In this document: piece after piece, positions 34,002-43,489 of the stretch
How the letters are laid out: the number at the start of each line of letters is the position of its first letter
Position numbering within the stretch: position 1 is the stretch's first letter
Source: Curvibacter sp.
GTDB lineage: Bacteria; Pseudomonadota; Gammaproteobacteria; Burkholderiales; Burkholderiaceae_C
DNA: 55,592 nucleotides
Direction of reading: 5' to 3'
Assembly: GCA_004293725.1 (NCBI GenBank)
Contig: REAW01000021.1
Coordinates: forward strand, 1 to 55,592
Notes under the pieces: model-generated
Told to the model about the DNA's origin: nothing
What the model saw: only the letters and a program-made list of their open reading frames with translations
Databases searched by the model: none
Translations under genes and position numbers: made by a program

Positions 34002-36665
34002 GTGACAGAAACCAATCCCTTCCCCGACGCCTCTTTGTCTATGGCAAACATAGTAAAAAACGATGGCGCCACAGGCCTTCGGGCTTTCAACTATGGGGCG
34101 GAGCATCCTGCCATGGGCCTGTGGCTTGCCGATGGCGCGGGCCTGCTGCCACGCATCCATGCCCAATTGCTGGCCCGTAAGGCCCATCCAGCGCGTACTT
34201 TGGTAGTTTTGCCCTATGCCCAACTGTTGCCGTTGGCGGGCAGGCTGTGGGCGCGGCTCTACCCCGAGGGATTCGCCCCTCGTTTCGAGACCACCCAGAA
34301 CTGGGTGGCCGCTACTGGCGGGGGGAGGCTGGACGCGCAGGACATCTGCATGGACCCGGCTGTGGACACGCTCACTGCGCAGGCGCTGCTAGCGGCCAGT
34401 GGTGGGCAGGGGCAAGAGGCCCTCGCCCCTTTGCTGGTGCAGGCGGCATATCAATTGGCGCCTCTTGCTGCGGGGGCTGGCCCGGAGCAGCGTGCGGTCT
34501 GGGCCCAGGCCGCACGCTTGCATGCCGCCCTGGGCATGGACAGCCAGGCGCTACTGTGGGAGGCACGTGTGGCACGATTGGCCGTAGAGTGGGCGGCGGT
34601 TTCGTCCTACACCAGTGATGTCCTGTTTGACCCGCAGTGGCCTGAAACACTGGATTGCCTGGTCCTGGTGCAAGGTGCTAACCACGATACATTGCCGGTC
34701 GGACTTGCCACGATTTGGGGCGACAAACTACTGAACTTGCGCCTGGCCGAGCCCGAGGTGACTGGACCGCCCGCCTTAAGCAATGCGCTGGCCTTGCATG
34801 CCTGTGAGGATGCAGAAGACGAAGCCCAGCGGACTGCCGCGTGCTTGCTGGAACACATAGCGGCCGAGCGTTACCCGGTGGCCCTGGTCAGTGCTGACCG
34901 TGCATTGACACGCCGTGTGCGCGCAGCATTGGACACAGCCGGTGTGGCGGTGCGGGACGAAAATGGCTGGAAGCTCTCAACGAGCCATGCGGGTGCCAGC
35001 GTGATGGCTTTGTTGCGTGCTGGGCAGTGGAATGCCAGCAGCGATGCTGTTCTGGCTGCTTTAAAGCAGGCGCCGGGCTATCTGGAAGCGCTGGATGCTT
35101 TGGAGGCTGCGGTGCGTCGCGACCAGGTGCGAGACTGGCGCCAAGTGGTAACGAGCCCTGCAGTAGCACAAAGCCCGGTCCTATTGGATGCCTGCGCCGA
35201 GGTGGAGCACCTGCGCAGCGCGCTGGCGGGGCGCAAGCCGCTCGCAGGGTGGCTAGCGGCGTTGCAGCAAGCTTTGCAACGCACGTCCCAGTGGGAACGT
35301 TTGCAAGAAGATGGAGCCGGTCGAAAATTGTTAGCCGTCTTGCGGCTTGCCCCTGCTGATGCGCCAGGGTGGGGCCAGCTTCTGGAGCAGGCTCTGTGGG
35401 CGGGGCGGCGAATGGATCTCATGGAATTCACTGGCTGGGTGAATCAGGCGCTGGAAGGCGCGAGCTTTCAGCCCGACTACCCGGACCAAGAGCAGGTGGT
35501 GATCTTGCCGCTGAGCCAAATGCTGGGGCGCCCATTTGCCGCCGTCGTGATGGCGGGATGTGACGAGGTGCGGTTGAACCCGTCTCCAGAGCCACCAGGC
35601 GGCTGGACATCGGCGCAGCGCGCGGCCTTGGGGTTGCCCTCACGGGACACACTGGAGAGCCAGCTGCGCCAGGTATGGCGCCATGCGCTGGCCAGCCCGG
35701 CCTGCGATGTGCTCTGGCGCACGAGCGACGACACCGGCGAAGTCTTGCAGCCTAGCGCCTTGGTGCAGCAACTGCGCTTGGGTGAAAGCGGTTTAGCGGA
35801 CGTGCGAGAAGGGCGGGACCCGCGTGGCACGCGCTGGGTTGTGCCCAAGCCTTGCGTGCCGCCCCAGCCCACAGGCCCCGTTCTAGCCGTTCACACGTTG
35901 TCGGCCAGTGCCTACGAAGACCTCCGCCATTGCCCCTACCGCTTCTTTGCGCAGCGCATGCTGGGCCTGCGTGCTGTCGATGAACTGGATGCTGAACTAG
36001 ATAAGCGTGACTTTGGCTTGTGGCTGCACGCGGTGTTGCAAGGCTTTCATGAGGCTTTGGAAAAACAGCCGCGTACGGAATTGCCTGCCCGCGTGGCCTT
36101 GCTGGACCAATGCAGCATCGAGGTCACAGCTTCCATGGCGTTGCCCGAGGGCGAGTTTTTGCCATTTGCGGCTGCATGGCCCGCTGTGCGCGATGGATAC
36201 CTGGCGTGGCTGACCGAACACGAGGCGCAAGGCGCCGTGTTCTCCAGCGGTGAGATGCCGCAGCGCCAGCGCATGGGGCCTGTCACCCTGATCGGCCGCA
36301 CCGACCGGACCGACACCATGCCCGATCGCACGTTGATGCTGTTGGATTACAAGACCGAACCCGTGGCCAAGACCCGTGCGCGTATCCAGGACCCGTTGGA
36401 GGACACGCAGATGGCCTTCTATGCCGCACTTCTGCCGAACGACACATTGCGTGCTGCCTATGTGAATGTGGGCGAGCGGGACGGTACCGCGGCCTATGAA
36501 CAACAAGAGGTGGTGATGGCACGTGATGCCCTGATTGATGGTGTGCAGACCGACATGGCCCGTATTGCCCAAGGCGCCGCCTTGCCAGCGCTGGGGGAGG
36601 GTACCGTGTGTGACTTCTGTCAGGTCCGGGGCCTGTGTCGCAAAGACTTTTGGGAAGCGGTATGA
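34002..36665 (+). CDS. addB: AddB-like nuclease subunit (double-strand break repair)
   Basis: Subunit of 887 residues of the AddAB helicase-nuclease that processes double-strand ends for RecA. The C-terminal RecB-type nuclease shows GRTDRTD and LLDYKTEP; four cysteines for an iron-sulfur clasp are visible as RHCPYRFF plus CDFCQVRGLC (C-x2-C-x5-C). No Walker A GKT was seen in the N-terminal half, so its helicase-like part is probably inactive, as in other proteobacterial AddB. Starts at GTG 34002 with no strong ribosome site; a downstream ATG at 34041 (MANIVKND) is possible. The stop overlaps addA (ATGA). Confidence 0.85.
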   Translation: MTETNPFPDASLSMANIVKNDGATGLRAFNYGAEHPAMGLWLADGAGLLPRIHAQLLARKAHPARTLVVLPYAQLLPLAGRLWARLYPEGFAPRFETTQNWVAATGGGRLDAQDICMDPAVDTLTAQALLAASGGQGQEALAPLLVQAAYQLAPLAAGAGPEQRAVWAQAARLHAALGMDSQALLWEARVARLAVEWAAVSSYTSDVLFDPQWPETLDCLVLVQGANHDTLPVGLATIWGDKLLNLRLAEPEVTGPPALSNALALHACEDAEDEAQRTAACLLEHIAAERYPVALVSADRALTRRVRAALDTAGVAVRDENGWKLSTSHAGASVMALLRAGQWNASSDAVLAALKQAPGYLEALDALEAAVRRDQVRDWRQVVTSPAVAQSPVLLDACAEVEHLRSALAGRKPLAGWLAALQQALQRTSQWERLQEDGAGRKLLAVLRLAPADAPGWGQLLEQALWAGRRMDLMEFTGWVNQALEGASFQPDYPDQEQVVILPLSQMLGRPFAAVVMAGCDEVRLNPSPEPPGGWTSAQRAALGLPSRDTLESQLRQVWRHALASPACDVLWRTSDDTGEVLQPSALVQQLRLGESGLADVREGRDPRGTRWVVPKPCVPPQPTGPVLAVHTLSASAYEDLRHCPYRFFAQRMLGLRAVDELDAELDKRDFGLWLHAVLQGFHEALEKQPRTELPARVALLDQCSIEVTASMALPEGEFLPFAAAWPAVRDGYLAWLTEHEAQGAVFSSGEMPQRQRMGPVTLIGRTDRTDTMPDRTLMLLDYKTEPVAKTRARIQDPLEDTQMAFYAALLPNDTLRAAYVNVGERDGTAAYEQQEVVMARDALIDGVQTDMARIAQGAALPALGEGTVCDFCQVRGLCRKDFWEAV

Positions 36666-39600
36666 GCCAGGCGATACACGCGGCCTACGAGCACAACGGT
36701 CGATTGGTCGAAGCCCAGCGCTTTTACGAAATTGCTTGCGACCCACGGCGCAGTGTGGTGGTGGAGGCGTGCGCGGGCGCGGGCAAGACCTGGATGCTGG
36801 TTTCGCGCATGCTACGCGCGCTGATGGAAGGCACGCAGCCGCACGAAATTTTGGCCATCACCTTCACCAAAAAAGCGGCGGGCGAAATGCGCCAACGCTT
36901 GCAGGAGTGGTTGCGCGAATTTGCCCATCTGGACGATGCCCGTTTGCAGCAAGAGCTCCACATGCGTGGAGTGCGGCAGGCAGTGGATGCTGCCCAGTTG
37001 CAGGCGCTGCGAGGCCTGCATGCACAGTTGCTGGCGGGTGGTCGGCCGGTACAAATACGCACCTTTCACAGCTGGTTTGCAGCGCTGCTGGGAAGTGCGC
37101 CGATGGGAGTGCTGCATCACCTCGGTCTTCCGGCCCAGTACGAGCTTTTGGAGAATGATGCGGCGGCTGTAGCCAAGGTGTGGCTGCGGTTCCAGACCCG
37201 CGTGGCAGGCGATGCCGTCGCGCTGGTGGACTACCAAGATGCGGTACGTCTCTATGGCCGCCACCAAACCCATAAGGCCCTGGAAGCCGCACTCAACAAG
37301 CGCACCGAGTTCGACTTGGCTGATGCACAAGGGGTGGTGGACGCTTCGGTACAACATTTCACTGCACAGTTTCCGGCTTTTGCCGGAATGCAAGCACCGC
37401 ATGAACGCCTGGCCCAAGCCAGTGTGCAAGCCTTGCTGTGGGACAGCGCGCGAGCGCTGGGCCAGTGCAGTGGAAAGAAATGCCAAAGCGCTGCCAGTGA
37501 ACTGGGGCGCGCGCTAACAGGGAGGGATACTTCTGGCGTGTTTGAAGCCCTGTTCACAAAGAAAGGTGAACCCCTCAAACTGAGCGACAAACTGGTGGAC
37601 CTGACCATCGTGCAATCCGCCCAGGCGTTACTGCAAGAAGTACAGCAGGCCGAGCTGCAAGACCAAGCGTGGCAACACCAGCAGCGCATGGCCCGGCTGG
37701 CACGGGGTTTAATCAAGGACTATGCGGCGCTCAAGCGCGAGCGCGGCTGGCTGGACATGGGCGACCTCGAGCGCACCGCTCTGGTACTGCTGTCGGACCC
37801 CGAACTCAGTGGCTGGGTGCAGGAGCGGCTGGATGCGCGCGTGCGGCATTTACTGATCGATGAATTCCAGGATACCAACCCGCTGCAGTGGCAGGCGTTG
37901 CACAGCTGGCTGTCGTCCTACGCGGGCGCCGGCAATGCGCCCAGCGTGTTCATTGTGGGTGACCCCAAGCAAAGTATCTATAGATTCCGCCGTGCCGAGC
38001 CACAGGTGTTTCGTGCGGCCAAGGAATTTGTGGTGCAAGGCTTGCAGGGTGACCAACTGAGTTGCGACCACACACGGCGCAATGCGCCCGAGATCATTGC
38101 GCTGGTCAACCAGACCATGGGCCAAGCCCAGGAGGAAGGGGCGTACCAGGACTTCCGTGCCCACAGCACGGCGTCTGACAAGCAGGGCCAGGTTTTCAAA
38201 CTGCATCGGATCGAGCGCGAAGCCAAGGCGGACAACGCGGCGACTCCGACCGACGCCGTGTGGCGCGACTCGCTTAGCATGCCCCGCCATGAAGCCGAGG
38301 AAACGCGCAAAACACTGGAGTGCCGCCAGGCCGCAGGGTGGCTGGCGGCCCAGATGGCGCAAGGCCGTAGATACGCACCCAAAGATGTCATGGTGCTGGC
38401 GCGCAAGCGCGAACGACTCACGTTGATGGAGCAGGAGCTCTCTGCTTTAGGTATTCCTGCGCAGCAGCCCGAGAAAGCCGAGTTGGGTGAGTTTGCCGAG
38501 GTGCAGGATCTGGTGGCGCTGCTGGATGTGCTGGTCTCGCCGCAGCACGACTTGGCACTGGCCCGCGTGCTCAAGTCTCCCGTGTTCGGCGCCTCTGATG
38601 ACGACTTGGTGGCCTTGGTGTTGCGCCAGCGTGCGCTCCGTGCGTCAACCGAGGACGCCGCTGGAAAGAAGAGCGACGCAATGAGCTGGTGGCAAACCAT
38701 TCAGGCCAGTGCGGAGCCAGAGCTGCCCCCTACCTTGGTTGCCGTGGGCCCCACGCTTTTGCGTTGGAAGCAGTGGGTGGATCGGCTGCCGCCCCACGAT
38801 GCGCTCAGTGCCATCTACGACGACGGTGACGTATTGGCCCGCTATGCGGCGGCCAGCCCACATGCCCAGCGGGAGCGGGTACTGGCCAATGTGCGCGCCC
38901 TATTGAACGCGGCGCTGCAGGTGGACGGGGGGCGGTACACCACCGCCTATGGATTGGTGCGTGCGCTGCGCGCTGGGGGCAACCCCGCACCGGTGCGCGC
39001 CAATGCCCAAGCGGTGCGGCTACTCACCATCCATGGCGCCAAGGGGCTGGAGGCCCCACTGGTGCTGATACTGGACACCGACGGGGAGGCTGGCAAAACC
39101 GAGACCATGGGCGTACTGGTGGACTGGCCTGGTGAAGCCCCGCACCCGCAACGGTTTGTATTTTTGGCGAGCGAGTCGCGTCCGCCAGCTTGCGTGGTGG
39201 ACACGCTCGCGCACGAACAAGCTGAACGCAGCCGTGAAGAGCTCAATGCGCTCTATGTGGCGCTCACGCGCACGCAGCAAACCCTGGTGATCTCCAGCCT
39301 GGCTCCGCACCGCGTACATGCGGGCAGTTGGTGGCGTCGGCTGGAGGGCCAGGCGCAAGAGGTGCCAGTGGAAGAGCCGGCACCCGTCGCGTTGACTGCT
39401 GGAGCGCCGGAAGCGGCCTTGGTACCCTATGCCCTGAGATATGTGCCAAAAGTAGCCGAAGCCCTCGTAAATATTGCGCGAACAGCTCCTGAAAACATAG
39501 CAAAATTCCCGCCTGAGCCCGCCTTAGAGAGCCTGGAATCTCGCGTGGGCCAAGCCATGCACCGGTTGTTGGAATGGGTGCCCGCACCGTCCGGTGGTTA

Positions 39601-40003
39601 CTTCCAACAGCCCTACACCTGGAGCGCCACCCGGTTGGCACAGGTGGCGCAAGCCTTTGTGCTGGACGCGGACCAGGTGCAAACGGCGCAGCAGATGGCC
39701 CAGTCCATACTGCAAGGCATGGGTGCTTGGGCATGGGACGCTTTACAGCTGACCTGGCATGCCAATGAAGTGCCCATCATGCAGCGGGGCCGTCTGCTGC
39801 GCATGGATCGCTTGGTTCAGCAACGCAGCGGCACTTGGTGGGTGCTGGACTACAAATCGAAAGCGCAGCCGCAACATGATGCGGCGCACTGTGCCCAGCT
39901 GCTGGGCTACCGCGATGCCGTTGCGCTGGCCAACCCCGGGCAACCCGTACGCGCTGCTTTTTTAACGCCGCAAGGCCAACTGATTGAATTGACCCCCGAA
40001 TGA
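36662..40003 (+). CDS. addA: AddA-like UvrD helicase-nuclease
   Basis: Superfamily 1A helicase fused to a RecB nuclease, 1113 residues. Helicase motifs in order: EACAGAGKTWML (Walker A), AITFTKKAAGEM, LLIDEFQDTNPLQW, VGDPKQSIYRFRRAEP, LTIHGAKGLEAPLVLI and LYVALTRTQQTLV. The nuclease motif is LDYKSKAQ near residue 1062, preceded by RLLRMDRLV. ATG 36662 lies in the addB stop; the frame is open to 36635 but would overlap. Repeat copy 5 supplies residues about 928-946, in the linker before the nuclease domain. AddAB takes the role of RecBCD in most betaproteobacteria. Confidence 0.93.
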   Translation: MSQAIHAAYEHNGRLVEAQRFYEIACDPRRSVVVEACAGAGKTWMLVSRMLRALMEGTQPHEILAITFTKKAAGEMRQRLQEWLREFAHLDDARLQQELHMRGVRQAVDAAQLQALRGLHAQLLAGGRPVQIRTFHSWFAALLGSAPMGVLHHLGLPAQYELLENDAAAVAKVWLRFQTRVAGDAVALVDYQDAVRLYGRHQTHKALEAALNKRTEFDLADAQGVVDASVQHFTAQFPAFAGMQAPHERLAQASVQALLWDSARALGQCSGKKCQSAASELGRALTGRDTSGVFEALFTKKGEPLKLSDKLVDLTIVQSAQALLQEVQQAELQDQAWQHQQRMARLARGLIKDYAALKRERGWLDMGDLERTALVLLSDPELSGWVQERLDARVRHLLIDEFQDTNPLQWQALHSWLSSYAGAGNAPSVFIVGDPKQSIYRFRRAEPQVFRAAKEFVVQGLQGDQLSCDHTRRNAPEIIALVNQTMGQAQEEGAYQDFRAHSTASDKQGQVFKLHRIEREAKADNAATPTDAVWRDSLSMPRHEAEETRKTLECRQAAGWLAAQMAQGRRYAPKDVMVLARKRERLTLMEQELSALGIPAQQPEKAELGEFAEVQDLVALLDVLVSPQHDLALARVLKSPVFGASDDDLVALVLRQRALRASTEDAAGKKSDAMSWWQTIQASAEPELPPTLVAVGPTLLRWKQWVDRLPPHDALSAIYDDGDVLARYAAASPHAQRERVLANVRALLNAALQVDGGRYTTAYGLVRALRAGGNPAPVRANAQAVRLLTIHGAKGLEAPLVLILDTDGEAGKTETMGVLVDWPGEAPHPQRFVFLASESRPPACVVDTLAHEQAERSREELNALYVALTRTQQTLVISSLAPHRVHAGSWWRRLEGQAQEVPVEEPAPVALTAGAPEAALVPYALRYVPKVAEALVNIARTAPENIAKFPPEPALESLESRVGQAMHRLLEWVPAPSGGYFQQPYTWSATRLAQVAQAFVLDADQVQTAQQMAQSILQGMGAWAWDALQLTWHANEVPIMQRGRLLRMDRLVQQRSGTWWVLDYKSKAQPQHDAAHCAQLLGYRDAVALANPGQPVRAAFLTPQGQLIELTPE
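39443..39501 (-). repeat. Interspersed ~57-bp repeat, copy 5 (inside addA)
   Basis: On the minus strand it begins GCTAT-N8-GGAGCTGTTCGCGCA and ends near GGCAC. On the coding strand it reads AAT ATT GCG CGA ACA GCT, identical in frame and nearly in codons to the copy in the aquaporin gene. Confidence 0.65.
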
Positions 40004-41322
40004 GTTCTGAACTTTCCCAGCCCGCCGCTTCTGTCCCCCGCAACGCCGACCTACAGGTGGTGGACGTAGCCATCGTGGGCGGAGGCCCGGCCGGCCTGAT
40101 GGCGGCTCAGCAATTGGCCGAGGCCGGTGTTGCCGTCCATTTGTATGACGCGATGCCCAGCATTGGCCGCAAGTTTTTGCTGGCTGGCAAGGGGGGGCTC
40201 AATCTCACGCATTCCGAAAATGCTGATCGTTTTGCAGCGCGCTATGGCGCGCGCCGCAGTGCCATTGAGGCGCTGCTGCAGGGGCTGGATGCTGCGGCAC
40301 TGCGCGCATGGGCTGAAAGCTTGGGTGTTGAGACCTTTGTGGGGTCCTCGGGCCGGGTGTTTCCCAAAGACATGAAGGCGGCGCCGCTGCTGCGCGCCTG
40401 GCTACACCGGTTGCGTAATCCTGCGGCACCGGGCGTGGCGGTGCAGTTCCATATGCGCCACCGCTGGACCGGTTGGGGCACCCCTGCAGCCGGCACCACC
40501 GGCACCGTGTTGTGCTTTGACACCCCCAACGGACCGCAGCAGGTGCGGGCCGGTGCGGTTGTGCTGGCGCTGGGCGGTGGGAGCTGGGCGCGCCTGGGTT
40601 CGAACGGGGCCTGGGTACCACTTTTGGCCCAGCGCGGTGTAGCGGTGGCGCCGCTGCTGCCTTCCAACTGTGGGTTTGATGTGCAAGGTGGTTGGAGTCC
40701 ATTTTTTGCAGAAAAATTTGCCGGCCAACCCTTCAAATCGGTCGCCATCACGGTTAACACGGCGCAAGGAGTGGCATTTGCGCGCAAGGGTGAGTTTGTG
40801 GCCACCGCAACAGGAGTCGAGGGCAGTCTGGTTTACGCAGCATCCAGCGTGCTGCGCGACGACATCATCCGCAGCGGGAGCGCCACTTTTTCGCTGGATT
40901 TGCTGCCAGACGTGCCATTAGAGAAAGTACAGGCTGAAGTGCAACATCCGCGGGGGAGCCGCTCACTGTCCAGCCACCTCAAGAGCCGGTTGCACCTGGA
41001 TGGCATCAAGTCCGCGATCTTGCACGAACGCTTGTCCAAAGACGCGATGAACGATCCGGCCCAATTGGCTGCCGCTATCAAGGCCCTGCCCATTGCTTTG
41101 CAAGCGGCGCGACCGATTGACGAAGCCATCAGCAGTGCTGGTGGTGTGTTGTTTGAAGTGCTCACGCCCCAGCTCATGCTGGAGCAATTGCCGGGTGTGT
41201 TTTGCGCGGGTGAGATGCTGGACTGGGAGGCCCCAACAGGCGGCTACTTGCTCCAAGCCTGTTTTGCCAGTGGTGTGGCGGCGGGACAAGGAGCATTGGT
41301 TTATCTCCGGCCTCGCGGTTGA
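40000..41322 (+). CDS. HI0933/YhiN-type flavoprotein (TIGR03862-like)
   Basis: FAD/NAD(P)-binding oxidoreductase-like protein of 440 residues. The N-terminal Rossmann motif is VAIVGGGPAGLMAAQQL, followed by the family block GRKFLLAGKGGLNLTHSE, and the C-terminal FAD motif is CAGEMLDWEAPTGGYLLQ. The reaction is unknown for the family. The start overlaps the addA stop (ATGA), so the three genes are cotranscribed; no functional link to recombination is known. Confidence 0.9.
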   Translation: MSSELSQPAASVPRNADLQVVDVAIVGGGPAGLMAAQQLAEAGVAVHLYDAMPSIGRKFLLAGKGGLNLTHSENADRFAARYGARRSAIEALLQGLDAAALRAWAESLGVETFVGSSGRVFPKDMKAAPLLRAWLHRLRNPAAPGVAVQFHMRHRWTGWGTPAAGTTGTVLCFDTPNGPQQVRAGAVVLALGGGSWARLGSNGAWVPLLAQRGVAVAPLLPSNCGFDVQGGWSPFFAEKFAGQPFKSVAITVNTAQGVAFARKGEFVATATGVEGSLVYAASSVLRDDIIRSGSATFSLDLLPDVPLEKVQAEVQHPRGSRSLSSHLKSRLHLDGIKSAILHERLSKDAMNDPAQLAAAIKALPIALQAARPIDEAISSAGGVLFEVLTPQLMLEQLPGVFCAGEMLDWEAPTGGYLLQACFASGVAAGQGALVYLRPRG

Positions 41323-41328
41323 TGCAGT

Positions 41329-41385
41329 AAAAAATATGCAGTTAGTCGGCGTGGGGTATGCGCGAATAGCTACAAAACTTGTAGC
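41329..41385 (-). repeat. Interspersed ~57-bp repeat, copy 7
   Basis: On the minus strand it begins with the perfect palindrome GCTACAA-GTT-TTGTAGC, then CTATTCGCGCATAC. It fills the 66-bp space between two convergent genes and could also act as a transcription barrier. Confidence 0.65.
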
Positions 41386-41388
41386 GTT

Positions 41389-43311
41389 TTAGCTTGTCTG
41401 CTGGGGCCCGATGCGCGGTGGCGCGGCGCGTACGCAGTTGCGGCCATGGTGTTTGGCCTCGTACAAGGCCTTGTCAGCGTCGGCCACCAGGGTGGCGGCT
41501 GAAGTCATGCTGGTGGGAATTGCACTGGCTACGCCAAAGCTGGCGGTGATTCGCAGGGTATGTCCCTCGATAGGAATCTCGAGCGCCGCGATGTCCGAGC
41601 GTAATTCTTCTGCCACATCCAATGCATCACCCAGCGTGCTGTTAATCAACAGAACCACAAACTCTTCTCCCCCGTAGCGGGCCAGCACATCACCGGCGCG
41701 CTGTACCTTGCTGCGCAGAAAGTCGGCCAAGTGGCGCAAACACGCATCGCCTGCCGGGTGGCCCCACGTGTCGTTGATGGACTTGAAGTGGTCGATGTCA
41801 AACAACAGCAAGGCCAATGGTTGCTTTTGCCGGTTGGCCCGTTTGTGTTCGGTCAGTAATGCCTCGTCAAAATAGGCGCGGTTGTTTACCTGGGTGAGGC
41901 TGTCTGTGTTGGACAGGTGTTGCAGTTGGGCATTCACCGTTTGCAGTTTTTCAAGCGCTTCATTGAGCGCGTTGGTGCGCTCCTGCACCCGGCTTTCCAG
42001 TTCACGGTTGGCCAGAGCCGTGGCTTCGATTTGTGCTTTTTGGGAGGCCCTGGCCTTTTGGGCATGGGCCAGCGCCACTGCCTGGGCGTTGATGCGCAGG
42101 CTGCGGTCGGTATTAATGCGGTCGGCCAATGTCAGCGACAGCATTAACACTAGTAGCAATACACCGATTTGCGATGCGTTATCCGTCCAAAAATTGGATG
42201 GAAGGAGTCCGAACTTGCCAATGGTGAGAATGCTGACCCCTACAAACACGGATGTCCATGACAGGCAATAAAAACGGGCAAAGCGCGCCCCGGCCCACCA
42301 GCGCCAGTAGCCACACACTAGGGCCACAACCGACACGACCAAAATCATGGCCGAATTAACCCGGATGATGAACTGGTACGGCAATACAAAGCTGCCTATC
42401 AACAACAGCCCGCTGGCCCACGCCAGTCCTACTACCGCGCGGTGAACTGGCTGCGAGAAATGTCTCAGTTTGAGGAAGTTGTCCGCAAACAAACATGCAG
42501 ACAGGCAGGCTGACGCAATGAACACGGGTACTGCAATGCTATTCCAGCGGATTTCATGGGGCCAGACATAGGCGAAGGTGTATCCCCACAAGGTACTCCA
42601 GAACAGCAGGTAACTGGCCACAAACGCGATGTAGTAGAGGTAGTTGATGTCCCTGGTGAAAAAGTAGATGAACAGGTTGTAGACAATCATTACCACCAGC
42701 ATTCCCAAGATGGCGCCGGCCAACAGATGCTCTTGGCCCGCCGCTGCATAAAAAGCCGCCGGCTCCCACAGGCGCAGTGGCGCCTCTATCGTGCCGCTGG
42801 AGGCCATGCGCAGGTAAATCTGGTGCACGCCGGGGGCCAGCGTCAGTGGCATCACCAAGTTCTGGTGTTGCACAACCCGTTGGGCAAATGGTTGCTCATC
42901 GCCCAAGGCATATTTGGTTTGTAGTTGGCCGTCTTGCAGGTGGAACAAACGGACATCGTCGATAAACGCGCGGGGCAGTTCCAGCAGCCGTTGTTGGGGT
43001 TTGTCGCTGCGGTTGTCTAGCGCAAAACGGAACCAGTAGGCCTTGTCGGTAAAGCCAAAGTTGGGGCTGGTTCGGTCCATGCCTTTCCAGGCTTGCGTCG
43101 GGCTACTGGCCTGCTCCAGCGTAAGCTTGCGATCCGGGTCTTCCAAATAAGCCAAGTACACGCTCAGCTCCACACGGGTGGGCGTGGCGTCGGTGATGGC
43201 AAACGTGGGAAAAGCGGAGCCGGAGGGCGGTGTGTCAGCCCAAGCGGAAATCAAAGCGCTGCAGGCGAGTAGCAGTGCACCAACCCAACAGGAAAAAACC
43301 TTGCGAGTCAT
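41389..43311 (-). CDS. 7TMR-DISM diguanylate cyclase
   Basis: Membrane enzyme of 640 residues that makes c-di-GMP. A signal peptide (residues 1-25, ISAWA/D) precedes a periplasmic 7TMR-DISM extracellular domain (about 40-190, with YWFRFALDNRSD), seven membrane helices (about 200-400), a coiled coil (about 405-470) and a GGDEF domain. The active site is RYGGEEF with a complete inhibitory RAGD five residues before it, so it should be active and product-inhibited. Extracellular DISM domains often bind carbohydrates; the ligand here is unknown. Confidence 0.93.
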   Translation of the reverse strand: MTRKVFSCWVGALLLACSALISAWADTPPSGSAFPTFAITDATPTRVELSVYLAYLEDPDRKLTLEQASSPTQAWKGMDRTSPNFGFTDKAYWFRFALDNRSDKPQQRLLELPRAFIDDVRLFHLQDGQLQTKYALGDEQPFAQRVVQHQNLVMPLTLAPGVHQIYLRMASSGTIEAPLRLWEPAAFYAAAGQEHLLAGAILGMLVVMIVYNLFIYFFTRDINYLYYIAFVASYLLFWSTLWGYTFAYVWPHEIRWNSIAVPVFIASACLSACLFADNFLKLRHFSQPVHRAVVGLAWASGLLLIGSFVLPYQFIIRVNSAMILVVSVVALVCGYWRWWAGARFARFYCLSWTSVFVGVSILTIGKFGLLPSNFWTDNASQIGVLLLVLMLSLTLADRINTDRSLRINAQAVALAHAQKARASQKAQIEATALANRELESRVQERTNALNEALEKLQTVNAQLQHLSNTDSLTQVNNRAYFDEALLTEHKRANRQKQPLALLLFDIDHFKSINDTWGHPAGDACLRHLADFLRSKVQRAGDVLARYGGEEFVVLLINSTLGDALDVAEELRSDIAALEIPIEGHTLRITASFGVASAIPTSMTSAATLVADADKALYEAKHHGRNCVRAAPPRIGPQQTS

Positions 43312-43352
43312 TCCCGAAAATCCTCAGGGTAGGCGGGTGAGATGGAATGGGG

Positions 43353-43451
43353 GTTGACGAGCCTGACCCCGGCACTGGCTCCACAGTTAGGGCTGCTTGG
43401 TTCCCCACCTGACCCGGTTGGCCGCTTCACCATGCGGGAAGGCCCGTCAGC
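43353..43451 (-). ncRNA. ffs: SRP RNA (4.5S, small bacterial type)
   Basis: The minus strand carries the signal-recognition-particle core GTCAGGT-GGGGAACC-AAGCAGCC (43404-43426 on the plus strand as its complement), with the GGAA tetraloop closed by GG/CC pairs and the 3' side AAGCAGCC that forms the internal loops. Flanking arms GACGGGCC and GGCTCGTC near both ends pair to close the hairpin; length about 98 nt. It lies in the 178-bp gap between two diguanylate cyclase genes. Ends are approximate (plus or minus 5). The RNA binds Ffh and targets membrane proteins. Confidence 0.88.
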
Positions 43452-43489
43452 CTGAATTGTACCCAAAGCGCTGATGCGGTTCGAAGTGG

